From Paenibacillus lautus NBRC 15380 (GTDB lineage: Bacteria; Bacillota; Bacilli; Paenibacillales; Paenibacillaceae), in NCBI RefSeq assembly GCF_004000945.1, contig NZ_BIMF01000013.1:124001-188000 (forward strand): DNA of 64,000 bases, written 5' to 3'. Shown in pieces: positions 28,751 through 36,849 of the stretch (positions within the stretch are counted from its first letter, which is position 1; every line of letters starts with the position of its first letter). Below the pieces are notes generated by a model. That model ran no database searches and was not told the origin of the DNA. It saw only the letters and a list, made by a program, of their open reading frames with translations. Both the position numbers and the translations under genes were made by a program.

Positions 28751-28961
28751 GCGTGAACGCTTCGGACCGCATATACTTGAGGCAGGTTGATGTCAAGCAG
28801 GTTACGTCAGGGAATGAGCGTCAACCCTCTTCGTGGGAACCGGTTTGGATATAGGTTTTTCAGGTTTCTTTCATTGGATAGCCTGTGATCATTGTGTAAC
28901 ATCCGCGGCCAATTCGATTAAAGGTGGTGCGGGAAGTGTAAATAGAAATGGGGGGAAGACA

Positions 28962-29591
28962 TTGAAACTGACAGCTGAACTCAAACGCGAGAAAATCGTT
29001 GCCATCGTACGGGGCATTACGAAAGAACAGGCGGGCTTCGTAGGAGAGGGATTGAGCCAGGGCGGAATCCGGTTCATGGAAGTGACGATGAATACGAAGG
29101 GTGCTTTACATATGATACAGGATTGGCGCGCCCGCTATGACGGTGACGTGTATGTCGGCGCGGGTACCGTCCTTGATGTGGAGATGGCGAAGGAAGCGGT
29201 CTCTGCCGGGGCCCAATTCCTGATTTCGCCGAACACGGATCTTTCCGTCATCGAATTTGCCCTAGAGCAGGGAATTGATGTATGGCCCGGGGCCATGACG
29301 CCAACGGAGATCGTCGCGGCGTACGCAGCCGGGGCTGAGATCGTGAAGCTGTTTCCCATGGCCAGTCTGGGCTTGTCATTTATCCGGGAGCTTCAGGGCC
29401 CGCTGAATCACATTCCACTGCTTGCAACGGGTGGAGTTACGCTGGATAATCTTCCGGATTATTTTAATGCAGGCGCGGCAGCGGTCGGTTTGGGCAGCGC
29501 GCTGCTTCCCAAGGATGCGCTTATGTCCGGCAATATGGAGGAGATCAAGCGACGCACTGCGGCTTTTGTTGAAGCGGCGCGGCTTGGTTAA
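28962..29591 (+). CDS. 2-keto-3-deoxy-6-phosphogluconate / 4-hydroxy-2-oxoglutarate aldolase
   Basis: This 209-residue class I aldolase (KDPG/KHG family) cleaves KDPG to pyruvate and glyceraldehyde 3-phosphate. The Schiff-base lysine is K129 in 'AEIVKLFP'; E40 ('FMEVTMNT') and R18 ('IVRG') are the conserved acid/base and carboxylate-binding residues; 'GAGTV' and 'TGG' phosphate loops are present. The frame is open from 28833, but the TTG at 28962 with a GGGGG site gives the family N-terminus. No KDG kinase or dehydratase lies beside it; it sits after the xyl operon, past a terminator. Confidence 0.9.
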   Translation: MKLTAELKREKIVAIVRGITKEQAGFVGEGLSQGGIRFMEVTMNTKGALHMIQDWRARYDGDVYVGAGTVLDVEMAKEAVSAGAQFLISPNTDLSVIEFALEQGIDVWPGAMTPTEIVAAYAAGAEIVKLFPMASLGLSFIRELQGPLNHIPLLATGGVTLDNLPDYFNAGAAAVGLGSALLPKDALMSGNMEEIKRRTAAFVEAARLG

Positions 29592-29833
29592 GATGTGTCG
29601 AAAGGGAATTCCCCATTCGCAAAAAACGGGATCGAAATAGTTACACTTTGTTCATCCTTAACCATGCAGGTTATGTTTTGGAAGCTTACTACATAAGGAA
29701 TATATAGACAAGTTATGGTATTATTTAGGTAGCTTGGTTATGTCATTGCTACCGTGTACAGGCACTTGTTAAGGATATCATCATGTGTAAGTAAGACATG
29801 GTTAGGTTCAAGTAATGGAAGGGAGCGAATCAA

Positions 29834-32185
29834 GTGAATCCATCGGGTAAGAAGAAGGTAAGGGTAAAAAAGACCGTGTGCGCGGTTACGGCTACAGCCA
29901 TGCTGTGTTTGGCGCAGCCGGTATGGGGTGACAATTCGGTTCCGGGCGGCGGAGTCGCTGTATCCGAAACGGTAACTGCCGTGGACAGCAGCGGTCAAGC
30001 CGGTTCCGAAAGCGTTACGGATAACGAAATACCGAAGGGCGCAAAAATTTCATCCAAGCAGGCGGAAGATATCATTAAGAAGGCTTTCCCGGAGCTCAAG
30101 AACGTGAAGGTAACGAACGTGCAGTTCCTGGAGAATGATGGCATGAGATCGAGCGCGCTTGCTTGGGATCTGCAAATGGTACTGACCAAAGGGAACTCGA
30201 GCTCCGGCTTTAATGCCCAGGTCAATGCGGTTACAGGTGAACTTCTCAACATTTATATTCCTAATTCTTTGGTGAACCATGGTAGCGACAAACCGGTGTT
30301 AACCCGGGAAGCAGCCAAGGAGAAGGCGCTGAAATGGATCGGCAGCCATGTATCGGATGTGAAGGCCAGCGAGCTTAAGGAGAATGAGGCTTATCTCGGG
30401 ATGCAGGCGGCATTGTTCAGTCCGCCGCGGTTCGAGTTTTATTTCCAGACCTCGGTGAACGGGATTGAATCGGATGTGAACAGCATCTCGATCACGCTTG
30501 ACGGACAGGGTAATACCATTAATTATTCCCGCAATCAAATCAATGAGGAGTTTCCTTCATCCACACCGAAATTGAACGAGGCTTCCATCCGTAAATTGTT
30601 TGAGGATCAATTCCAAGTATCCTTGGCTTATGTACCGGATCATTTATATAACAATGCCAAAGGCAATTATTTCTTAGGTTACATACCTAATGATCAATCA
30701 GGCAATTCACTGGATGCCAATACAGGCAAGTTCATTAGTTTCTCAGGGGAAGAGAGCGGGCTTATCTCGGTTGAGAACGGCGCGATTCCGGCATCCAAAG
30801 AAACCTTTAAGCCAATCACGGCTCCATTCGCTGGCGGAGAGGCAGCGGCCCGATGGGTGGAATCGCTGATCAAGCTCCCGTCTGGTTTAAAGACAGAATC
30901 CAAGAGACTGGGTACACGATGGAACAACAGCGAGGTTAAGACGTGGAACATAAGTTGGGGCGAAAATAAGCTCTCTGCCATGGGCGGAGGAGAGATGGTA
31001 TCCGCAGAGGTGGACGCCAAGACCGGACAGATCTACTCGTACAACCGATATCGTTTTGATCGGACCGGGGCTCCGGAAGTGAAGAACCCGATTTCGCAGC
31101 AGGCGGCGCAGGACCTGGCATTCGAGACGGTAAGCAAGCTGGTGCCGCATGCGGCCGAAGAATGGAAGCTGACATCGGTTGATAAACTGGGCAAGGACAA
31201 TCAAACGCTCCATTATCAATTTTCATTCCAGCGTTATATCGGTGATATTCGCATCATGGGCGATTCCTTGAACCTCACCATGGAGGGCGACGGACAAATC
31301 CAGGGCTTTAGCGTGAATTCCGACGCTGTCCTGTCCAAGCTGCCAACGGATGTAAAACCGGCTATCAGTGCGGAGCAGGCAAGGGCTAAATATTTGGAAG
31401 AAATCGATCTAAAGCTGAAATACGGGTACTACGGAGGTTACGCAACGACCGGTAATGAGATTATGAAGCCTTTTATTAAGCTGATTTATTATCCGACACA
31501 CAAAAAGGCGGGTTATGGCGGCATTGCGGTACCGCTTGATGCCAAGAGCGGGGAATGGCGCGATATTATGCCTGAAATGAGCCGCAAGGATATTCCTGCG
31601 GTTACCGATGCGGCGGGGCATTATGCGGAAGCGTCTCTGAAGGAGCTGGTGAAATATCGGGTGCTGGTTCCGGATAAAGACGGAAAGGTATACCCGGATC
31701 GCCAGATTACCCTTGGCGAATGGTATCAACTGGTGGCCGCTTCGGTGAGCCCGTCTTACGAGCAGGTGTATGGAAGATCTACCATGGATCCATACGCAGG
31801 CTTGCAGCCGGACCATCCGTATTACCAGGCCATTCAGGTGCTGATCGGGCAGAACTGGATTCCTTATGATCCGGACAGCCCGCTGCAGCTGGACCGCAAG
31901 CTGACAAGGGATGAATTGGCAAGCTCGCTGACCCGTATTCTGAATTACGAGAAGCTGTCCAAAGCCTTTATCCTTCCAACCGACGTTCAGGGGATATCGG
32001 ATGCCGACGCCGTAACTAACAAAGGCGCAGCCCTGATCGCCCTCAAGCTGGGTCTTCTCCCGGCAGTCGATGGCAAGTTCCTGCCGGAACGTGAGGTGAC
32101 GCGAGCGGAAGCTGCCGAGGTTCTGGTCCGCATGTCGAAGCTGGCGGGACGCAGCGATTCCTTCCTGTCCTCATTTTATTGGTAG
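29834..32185 (+). CDS. Secreted S-layer-homology protein with YcdB/YcdC-like repeats
   Basis: This 783-residue protein has a signal peptide (about 1-31, basic start then 'VCAVTATAMLCLAQPVWG'). Residues ~50-580 hold repeated PepSY-like units of the YcdB/YcdC type ('ISSKQAEDIIKKAFPELKNV', 'LTREAAKEKALKWIG', 'ISQQAAQDLAFETVSKLVP', 'ISAEQARAKYLEEI'). Three SLH-like modules close the chain at about 595-645, 655-710 and 715-770, which would anchor it to pyruvylated wall polymers. Such proteins lack known catalytic residues and are thought to bind or inhibit. The start is a GTG at 29834 with GGGAG upstream. The secreted transglutaminase-fold gene follows. Confidence 0.75.
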   Translation: MNPSGKKKVRVKKTVCAVTATAMLCLAQPVWGDNSVPGGGVAVSETVTAVDSSGQAGSESVTDNEIPKGAKISSKQAEDIIKKAFPELKNVKVTNVQFLENDGMRSSALAWDLQMVLTKGNSSSGFNAQVNAVTGELLNIYIPNSLVNHGSDKPVLTREAAKEKALKWIGSHVSDVKASELKENEAYLGMQAALFSPPRFEFYFQTSVNGIESDVNSISITLDGQGNTINYSRNQINEEFPSSTPKLNEASIRKLFEDQFQVSLAYVPDHLYNNAKGNYFLGYIPNDQSGNSLDANTGKFISFSGEESGLISVENGAIPASKETFKPITAPFAGGEAAARWVESLIKLPSGLKTESKRLGTRWNNSEVKTWNISWGENKLSAMGGGEMVSAEVDAKTGQIYSYNRYRFDRTGAPEVKNPISQQAAQDLAFETVSKLVPHAAEEWKLTSVDKLGKDNQTLHYQFSFQRYIGDIRIMGDSLNLTMEGDGQIQGFSVNSDAVLSKLPTDVKPAISAEQARAKYLEEIDLKLKYGYYGGYATTGNEIMKPFIKLIYYPTHKKAGYGGIAVPLDAKSGEWRDIMPEMSRKDIPAVTDAAGHYAEASLKELVKYRVLVPDKDGKVYPDRQITLGEWYQLVAASVSPSYEQVYGRSTMDPYAGLQPDHPYYQAIQVLIGQNWIPYDPDSPLQLDRKLTRDELASSLTRILNYEKLSKAFILPTDVQGISDADAVTNKGAALIALKLGLLPAVDGKFLPEREVTRAEAAEVLVRMSKLAGRSDSFLSSFYW

Positions 32186-32283
32186 GTATTTGATATTCGT
32201 GCCCGGTCGACAAAACTAGAACCCTTAAGCCCTGATGTTATGTGTTACAATACGGATGAGGAAGATGAAGGGCGGGTGTACCG

Positions 32284-33426
32284 ATGAAACGAAGCCGAGG
32301 AACGATCGTTAAATTACTGTTCATAGGGTCTTTGGCGGTAACCGTTGCAGCAGTACCTGAACCAGCTAATCTCAGTGATGTCTATGCCACCTCCAACAAA
32401 GCGGTCGTGAAGTCGGTCAATGGGATTCAGCAGAAACTGCTGACAGCGATGAGCGACAGGCAATCGACGGTGCGTTTTGTTTACCAGGGCGAGACCCAAT
32501 CGCTGAAATCGCAGCTTAAAGATGCACTTGATCAGGCGATGGCCAGTGACCCCTATATTCACTACACCATCGCTAGTTATAGCTACGACTATCGTGGGAC
32601 ATCCAGTTCCGCCAATGTCACCGTTCGGTTGAGTTACCGCGAGACTGCGGAGCAGACGAACTATGTGAACCAGAATGCCGACAGCATTTTGAAGCAGATC
32701 ATCAAGCCGGGCATGAATGATCATGAGAAGGTGAAAGCCATCCACGATTGGGTTGTCCGGAACTTGAAATACGATACCACGCTTACGAAATATACGGCCT
32801 ATGACGGGCTTTACACCGGAAGCACGGTATGCCAGGGCTATTCTCTGTTAACGCATAAACTGCTGAAGGAAGCCGGGATCCAGAACAAAATCGTGGAGGG
32901 TACGGCTTATGCCTCCGACAATCCGAAGGGCCAGCTCCATGCCTGGAATCTGGTCCTTCTGGACGGCAAATGGTATCATCTGGACACGACGTGGAACGAT
33001 CCCGTGCCGGATCGCGACAACGAGGTATCCTATACGTACTACCTCCGGACGGATGAACAGATGGGCCGGGATCATAGCTGGGTGAAATCCTATCCGAAGG
33101 CGAGCACCCTTTACCGCAACACGCTGGCAGGGCTAGCCGTGAAGGATCGTTCGAGGGCCGGAGTATACGAACAATTGAAACGGGATCTGGAATATCAGCT
33201 CTATGATGCCCGTTCCATCGTCAGCTCCTACAAACAGCTCCAACCATTGGTGAAAGCTGCAAAGGCTGAAGGCAGCCAGAAGCTGGTGTTCCGGTTTGAC
33301 GGCAGTGAGCGAGAGCTTGTAAATGTGCTCCAGCAATTGCAGATGAAGAGCAATCTCGGCTCCATCAAATACTATCACCATGCGTTTGAGAACACCGATG
33401 ATCTCAGAGTGCAGATCATCTGGTAA
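32284..33426 (+). CDS. Secreted transglutaminase-like domain protein
   Basis: This 380-residue protein starts with a signal peptide (about 1-36, ending 'DVYA'). The transglutaminase-like fold at about 145-260 has the full triad: C183 ('STVCQGYS'), H219 ('LHAWNLV') and D234 ('YHLDTTWNDP'). It could be a cysteine protease or a transamidase acting in the cell wall space. The N- and C-terminal parts contain related 'Q..L.DA' repeats. It lies 98 bp after the SLH protein gene on the same strand; both are exported, so shared control is likely. Confidence 0.85.
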   Translation: MKRSRGTIVKLLFIGSLAVTVAAVPEPANLSDVYATSNKAVVKSVNGIQQKLLTAMSDRQSTVRFVYQGETQSLKSQLKDALDQAMASDPYIHYTIASYSYDYRGTSSSANVTVRLSYRETAEQTNYVNQNADSILKQIIKPGMNDHEKVKAIHDWVVRNLKYDTTLTKYTAYDGLYTGSTVCQGYSLLTHKLLKEAGIQNKIVEGTAYASDNPKGQLHAWNLVLLDGKWYHLDTTWNDPVPDRDNEVSYTYYLRTDEQMGRDHSWVKSYPKASTLYRNTLAGLAVKDRSRAGVYEQLKRDLEYQLYDARSIVSSYKQLQPLVKAAKAEGSQKLVFRFDGSERELVNVLQQLQMKSNLGSIKYYHHAFENTDDLRVQIIW

Positions 33427-33442
33427 TATGTCCGAATCACAA

Positions 33443-33488
33443 AAAAGCAGCTTCCGTTCCCAAGTATGGGAGGGAAGCTGCTTTTGGT
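33443..33488. terminator. Bidirectional terminator between convergent genes
   Basis: AAAAGCAGCTTCC / GGAAGCTGCTTTT arms with an inner TCCC/GGGA extension lie between the transglutaminase gene and the lysine permease gene. Confidence 0.85.
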
Positions 33489-33502
33489 ATGACTGGTTAT
33501 TA

Positions 33503-34951
33503 TTATTTGACGTTTGTGCTCAAATCGCATTCGTCCAATGGCACGATGCGGCTCTTCTTCATCAAGCGGTAGCCGAACCAGATGGAGAGGAACAAGGGAA
33601 TGCTGACATACGTGGCAATGATCGTTAACCAATCGATCTCCCCGCTGAAATTGCCTTGACCGATAATAGCAACAAGACAGAGCAGGAAGGCGAAGATAGG
33701 ACCGAAGGGGAACCAGCGTGCACGGAACGGAAGATCCTTCAGGTCCTTGCCTTGGGCAACGTAGGCTTTGCGGAAGCGGTAATGACTCACCGCAATCGCC
33801 AGCCAGTTAATGAATCCGCACATCCCGGAGGCGTTCAGGAGCCACACGTACACGACGCCATCGCCGAAGAAAGAGGCCAGGAAGGCCAGCATACCTACGG
33901 CGGAGGTTACGATCAGAGCCGCAACCGGTACGCCGCGGCTGTTCAGGCGGCTGAGCCATTTTGGAGCCATGCCCTGCTTCGCCATGGCATACAGGACACG
34001 GGTTGAGGCATACATCCCCGAGTTGCCTGCCGACAGCACGGAGCTTAGAATTACGGCATTCATGACGGAAGCGGCAAAGGCAAGCCCGGCCTTCTCAAAC
34101 ACCAGCGTGAAGGGGCTGACTCCGATATTATCGACCCCGGATTGAAGCAAGCTGGGGTGGGTGTAAGGGATCAGCATGCCGATGACAAAAATAGCAAAAA
34201 TATAGAAGATCAGAATGCGCCAGAACACCTGACGGATGGCTTTAGGGACATGTTTTCTCGGATTTTCGCTCTCGCCGGCCGCGACCCCGATCAGCTCGGT
34301 TCCCTGGAAGGAGAAGCCTGCAGCCATAAACACGCCGACCAGTGCGAAGAATCCGCCGTGTACCGGCCCGTCGCCTAGGTTAAAGTTGCTGAATCCAACG
34401 GCTTCACCGCCAAGAATACCGAATATCATCATGACACCGATGATAAGGAAGATAATGACGGTTGCCACCTTAATGATAGCAAACCAATATTCCGATTCGC
34501 CGTATCCTTTGGCGGAGAGAACGTTTAAGCCGAACATAATCGCCAGGAACAGAAGACTCCACAGGAATGACGGGCTGTCCGGGAACCAGAATTTAATAAT
34601 AACCGTCGCTGCCGCGAGCTCGGCGGCGATGGTAACGGCCCAGTTGTACCAGAAGTTCCAGCCGACGGCAAATCCGAAGGCAGGGCTAACAAACCGGGAA
34701 GCGTAGGTGCTGAATGAGCCGGAGTCCGGAAGATACGTAGCGAGCTCGCCCAGGCTGGTCATCAGAAAGTAAACCATGAGGCCAACCGCGGCATAGGCGA
34801 TAAGCGCTCCGCCTGGGCCGGCGGAGGCGATGGCCGTTCCGCTTGCCAGGAACAGGCCGGTACCGATCGATCCGCCAAGGGCGATCATGGTCATATGACG
34901 AGCTTTAAAGCTCTGCTTCAGCGAAGCAGCTGGTGCTTTTTTGCGATTCAA
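33503..34951 (-). CDS. Lysine permease (APC family, LysP-like)
   Basis: This 482-residue amino acid permease has 12 hydrophobic helices and opens with the family loop 'MIALGGSIGTGLFLASG'. Segments such as 'GPGGALIAYAAVGLMVYFLMTSLGELATYLPDSGSF' and 'GWNFWYNWAVTIAAELAAA' track LysP. The leader upstream on the same strand folds as a lysine riboswitch with a terminator, which strongly supports lysine as the substrate: high lysine would switch uptake off. A GGAGTG site precedes the TTG or ATG-type start at 34951. It is convergent with the transglutaminase gene. Confidence 0.9.
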   Translation of the reverse strand: MNRKKAPAASLKQSFKARHMTMIALGGSIGTGLFLASGTAIASAGPGGALIAYAAVGLMVYFLMTSLGELATYLPDSGSFSTYASRFVSPAFGFAVGWNFWYNWAVTIAAELAAATVIIKFWFPDSPSFLWSLLFLAIMFGLNVLSAKGYGESEYWFAIIKVATVIIFLIIGVMMIFGILGGEAVGFSNFNLGDGPVHGGFFALVGVFMAAGFSFQGTELIGVAAGESENPRKHVPKAIRQVFWRILIFYIFAIFVIGMLIPYTHPSLLQSGVDNIGVSPFTLVFEKAGLAFAASVMNAVILSSVLSAGNSGMYASTRVLYAMAKQGMAPKWLSRLNSRGVPVAALIVTSAVGMLAFLASFFGDGVVYVWLLNASGMCGFINWLAIAVSHYRFRKAYVAQGKDLKDLPFRARWFPFGPIFAFLLCLVAIIGQGNFSGEIDWLTIIATYVSIPLFLSIWFGYRLMKKSRIVPLDECDLSTNVK

Positions 34952-35009
34952 GATCGAACACTCCTTCTATGCATTAAGAAATGATATTTAAAATATACCC
35001 TGTTAGAAC

Positions 35010-35042
35010 AAAAAGACCGCAGGTCTATACCTGCGGTCTTTA
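35010..35042 (-). terminator. Riboswitch-controlled terminator
   Basis: On the minus strand, an AAAGACCGCAGG / CCTGCGGTCTTT stem is followed by T residues. It is the expression platform between the lysine aptamer and the permease start at 34951. Confidence 0.88.
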
Positions 35043-35064
35043 TCGTATCCGCATCATACCCTCC

Positions 35065-35240
35065 ATGAAGATAGCACAACACGGGGAATCCCCGTGACAG
35101 TTCCGTCTCTTTCGACAACGGCCCCAGCACAGGATACAAGAGTATACCCTGCACTTCGGCATTCATGCCTTTCACTGTGCTTCACCGGCTTCTCTTCGCC
35201 TCGGCACAACTACTAATCATGTCTGCAACCTCTACCTCAT
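35065..35240 (-). promoter_or_regulatory. Lysine riboswitch (L box) aptamer
   Basis: Read on the minus strand, the region carries the L-box landmarks in order: GAGGTAGAGG-T-TGC at the 5' side, AGTAG, GAAAGGC...GCCGAAG, CTGG-GGCCGTTGTC, and GTGCTATCTTCAT closing helix P1 (ATGAGGTAG pairs with CTATCTTCAT with one bulge). An upstream CCTCATC...GATGAGG can compete with P1. It precedes a terminator and a LysP-type permease, so it should reduce permease expression when lysine is abundant. Confidence 0.9.
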
Positions 35241-35359
35241 CTTGGAATGATGAGGCTATCTGTATATTCAATTCTAACAAGAGAGTCCTAGTATAAATCA
35301 CATCCCATGTCAGAAGCAATGGTTAAATTTAACGGTTCTAAGTAGTCCCGCTGATGCGA

Positions 35360-36490
35360 TTACGATTGATTCCGTTTGGCCATTTGCTGCCAGACGGTTC
35401 CGGCCGCTTCTTCGCCGGATTCGATGCGCTCCAGTGCCATTCGTGCCTGCAGACTAACCTCGAATTCCGGATCATTGGCAGCTTCCTCCAGGGCGGAGCG
35501 GGCTTCCTCGGTACCTACTTCATACAGGAAACGTGCTGCACGCCAGCGTACGATCTTGCTGCTGTCTTTGAGCGATTCGATCATGACCGGGGTAGCGGCA
35601 GCATCGCCGATATCGGACAGCGTATCGCCTGCGGTACGGCGAACGGCCGGTGTTTCGTCACGCATGGCCTCATATAGGAGCTCCATCGCTTCAGGGGTGC
35701 GAAGATCGCCCAAGTACACGACGACGAGCCGGCGGATCTGCATCTTCGGATCCCGAAGCGCTTTGCGGAGAAGCGGAATATGTTTCTCCGATGGCTCCAG
35801 TGCATCCAGCGCGGCATAACGGACGCGCCAGTCCTCATCCTGCAGCGCGGCTTCGGTTTCCTCGTCGGTCAGCTTCCGGCGCTGCTCAACGAAATCCTCG
35901 TCGCTGGCACCGTGGGCAATCGCCTGGGCAACAACCTTATCGAGGCGCTCCTGCGGGAAGGCAGCTTCAAGCTCCTGCTCTACGTCACGGGCGATGTCTT
36001 CCAGCTGGCCGTAGCGCACGCCGTACTCCTTGAGCTTGCGCTCCTTGATGAGCGTCGTGGTTCCCACCGCGGCTACCGCTTTGGCGAAGCGCTCCGACAG
36101 GCCGATGCGTTCTTCCTGATTCCCGCTTTTGACACGAATTTGCATCGGAATATTCCGGAAATATTGCACGAACACTTGAGCCTCTCCAAAAGCGATGTCA
36201 TCCGCACCTTCTTGGAGCCCGGCGGCAAGCCCCTCCTGACCGAATATTTCCTGAACGGCACCTAGGATGGAAGGCCAATCGGCGTTACCTTTACGGTCGA
36301 GCGCGATGAAATCAAGGGTATGAAAGACGCTCTTTACGCCCGGGATATGGAGCAGCTGCCTGATCCAGGGGGGAGCCGACCGTTCGTTGTCTAGTGTATA
36401 TGTTCTGCGAATCCCGGACTCCAGGGTTTCGTCAAGGTGAAGCATCATGGAGTTCGGGCTCGGGGTTGGTTCAATAAATGTAATTTTCAT
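35360..36490 (-). CDS. CvfC-like protein: Nfu-type N-terminal domain plus HEAT repeats
   Basis: This 376-residue protein starts at the ATG at 36490 (AAGGAGG upstream; the frame is open to 36565). The N-terminal ~90 residues ('MKITFIEPTPSPNSMML...IPGVKSVFHTLDFIALDRKG') match the Nfu/NifU N-terminal scaffold domain. Residues ~190-370 are HEAT/PBS-lyase-like repeats ('DEDWRVRYAALDALEPSEKHIPLLRKALRDPKMQIRRLVVVYLGDL'). This pairing is that of conserved virulence factor C of staphylococci and its Bacillales relatives, whose molecular role is unclear. No signal peptide. It is divergent from the cytochrome bd genes. Confidence 0.85.
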   Translation of the reverse strand: MKITFIEPTPSPNSMMLHLDETLESGIRRTYTLDNERSAPPWIRQLLHIPGVKSVFHTLDFIALDRKGNADWPSILGAVQEIFGQEGLAAGLQEGADDIAFGEAQVFVQYFRNIPMQIRVKSGNQEERIGLSERFAKAVAAVGTTTLIKERKLKEYGVRYGQLEDIARDVEQELEAAFPQERLDKVVAQAIAHGASDEDFVEQRRKLTDEETEAALQDEDWRVRYAALDALEPSEKHIPLLRKALRDPKMQIRRLVVVYLGDLRTPEAMELLYEAMRDETPAVRRTAGDTLSDIGDAAATPVMIESLKDSSKIVRWRAARFLYEVGTEEARSALEEAANDPEFEVSLQARMALERIESGEEAAGTVWQQMAKRNQS

Positions 36491-36717
36491 GGGTTTATCT
36501 CGCCTCCTTATCCTCTTATTGTACCTCTTTTCCATGCAGGAAAAAACATCATGGCAAGGATTCAAACAAAATGACCGGACTTTGGATAAAAAGAGGAAAG
36601 GTTTGTAAAACTGATAATGATTGGATATATGCCATTTATGTTCTTCAAAGAGTTATGTGTTGAAGGGCCGCTCCTCTGCAGAAGGGCTGAAATACATAAA
36701 GGAGGCTTGGCTAACGG

Positions 36718-36828
36718 ATGCACAGGAAGCAGGAGCGAAAGCTTGCGATTCTATGCTTTGTTGTTGCGGCCATTATGCTATACGGCGCCGTGAAAGGGTA
36801 TCTGCGCTATATGCAATATTTTGGATAA
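36718..36828 (+). CDS. Tiny membrane protein (36 residues) preceding cydA
   Basis: An ATG with a strong AAGGAGG about 12 bases upstream opens a 36-codon frame with a basic N-terminus ('MHRKQERK'), one hydrophobic helix ('LAILCFVVAAIMLYGAV') and a basic/aromatic end. The stop lies 12 bases before the cydA ribosome region, so it should be co-transcribed with the oxidase. Its shape fits a small accessory subunit or assembly peptide of the bd oxidase. I know no named family for it. Confidence 0.6.
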   Translation: MHRKQERKLAILCFVVAAIMLYGAVKGYLRYMQYFG

Positions 36829-36849
36829 AGAAACCGAGGAGTGAATCTG

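Noticed and set aside
36612-36626. TGATAATGATTGGAT upstream of the bd oxidase, similar to one half of a Fur box
   Set aside because: Only the left half (TGATAAT) fits; the right half matches three of seven bases, so I do not call a site.
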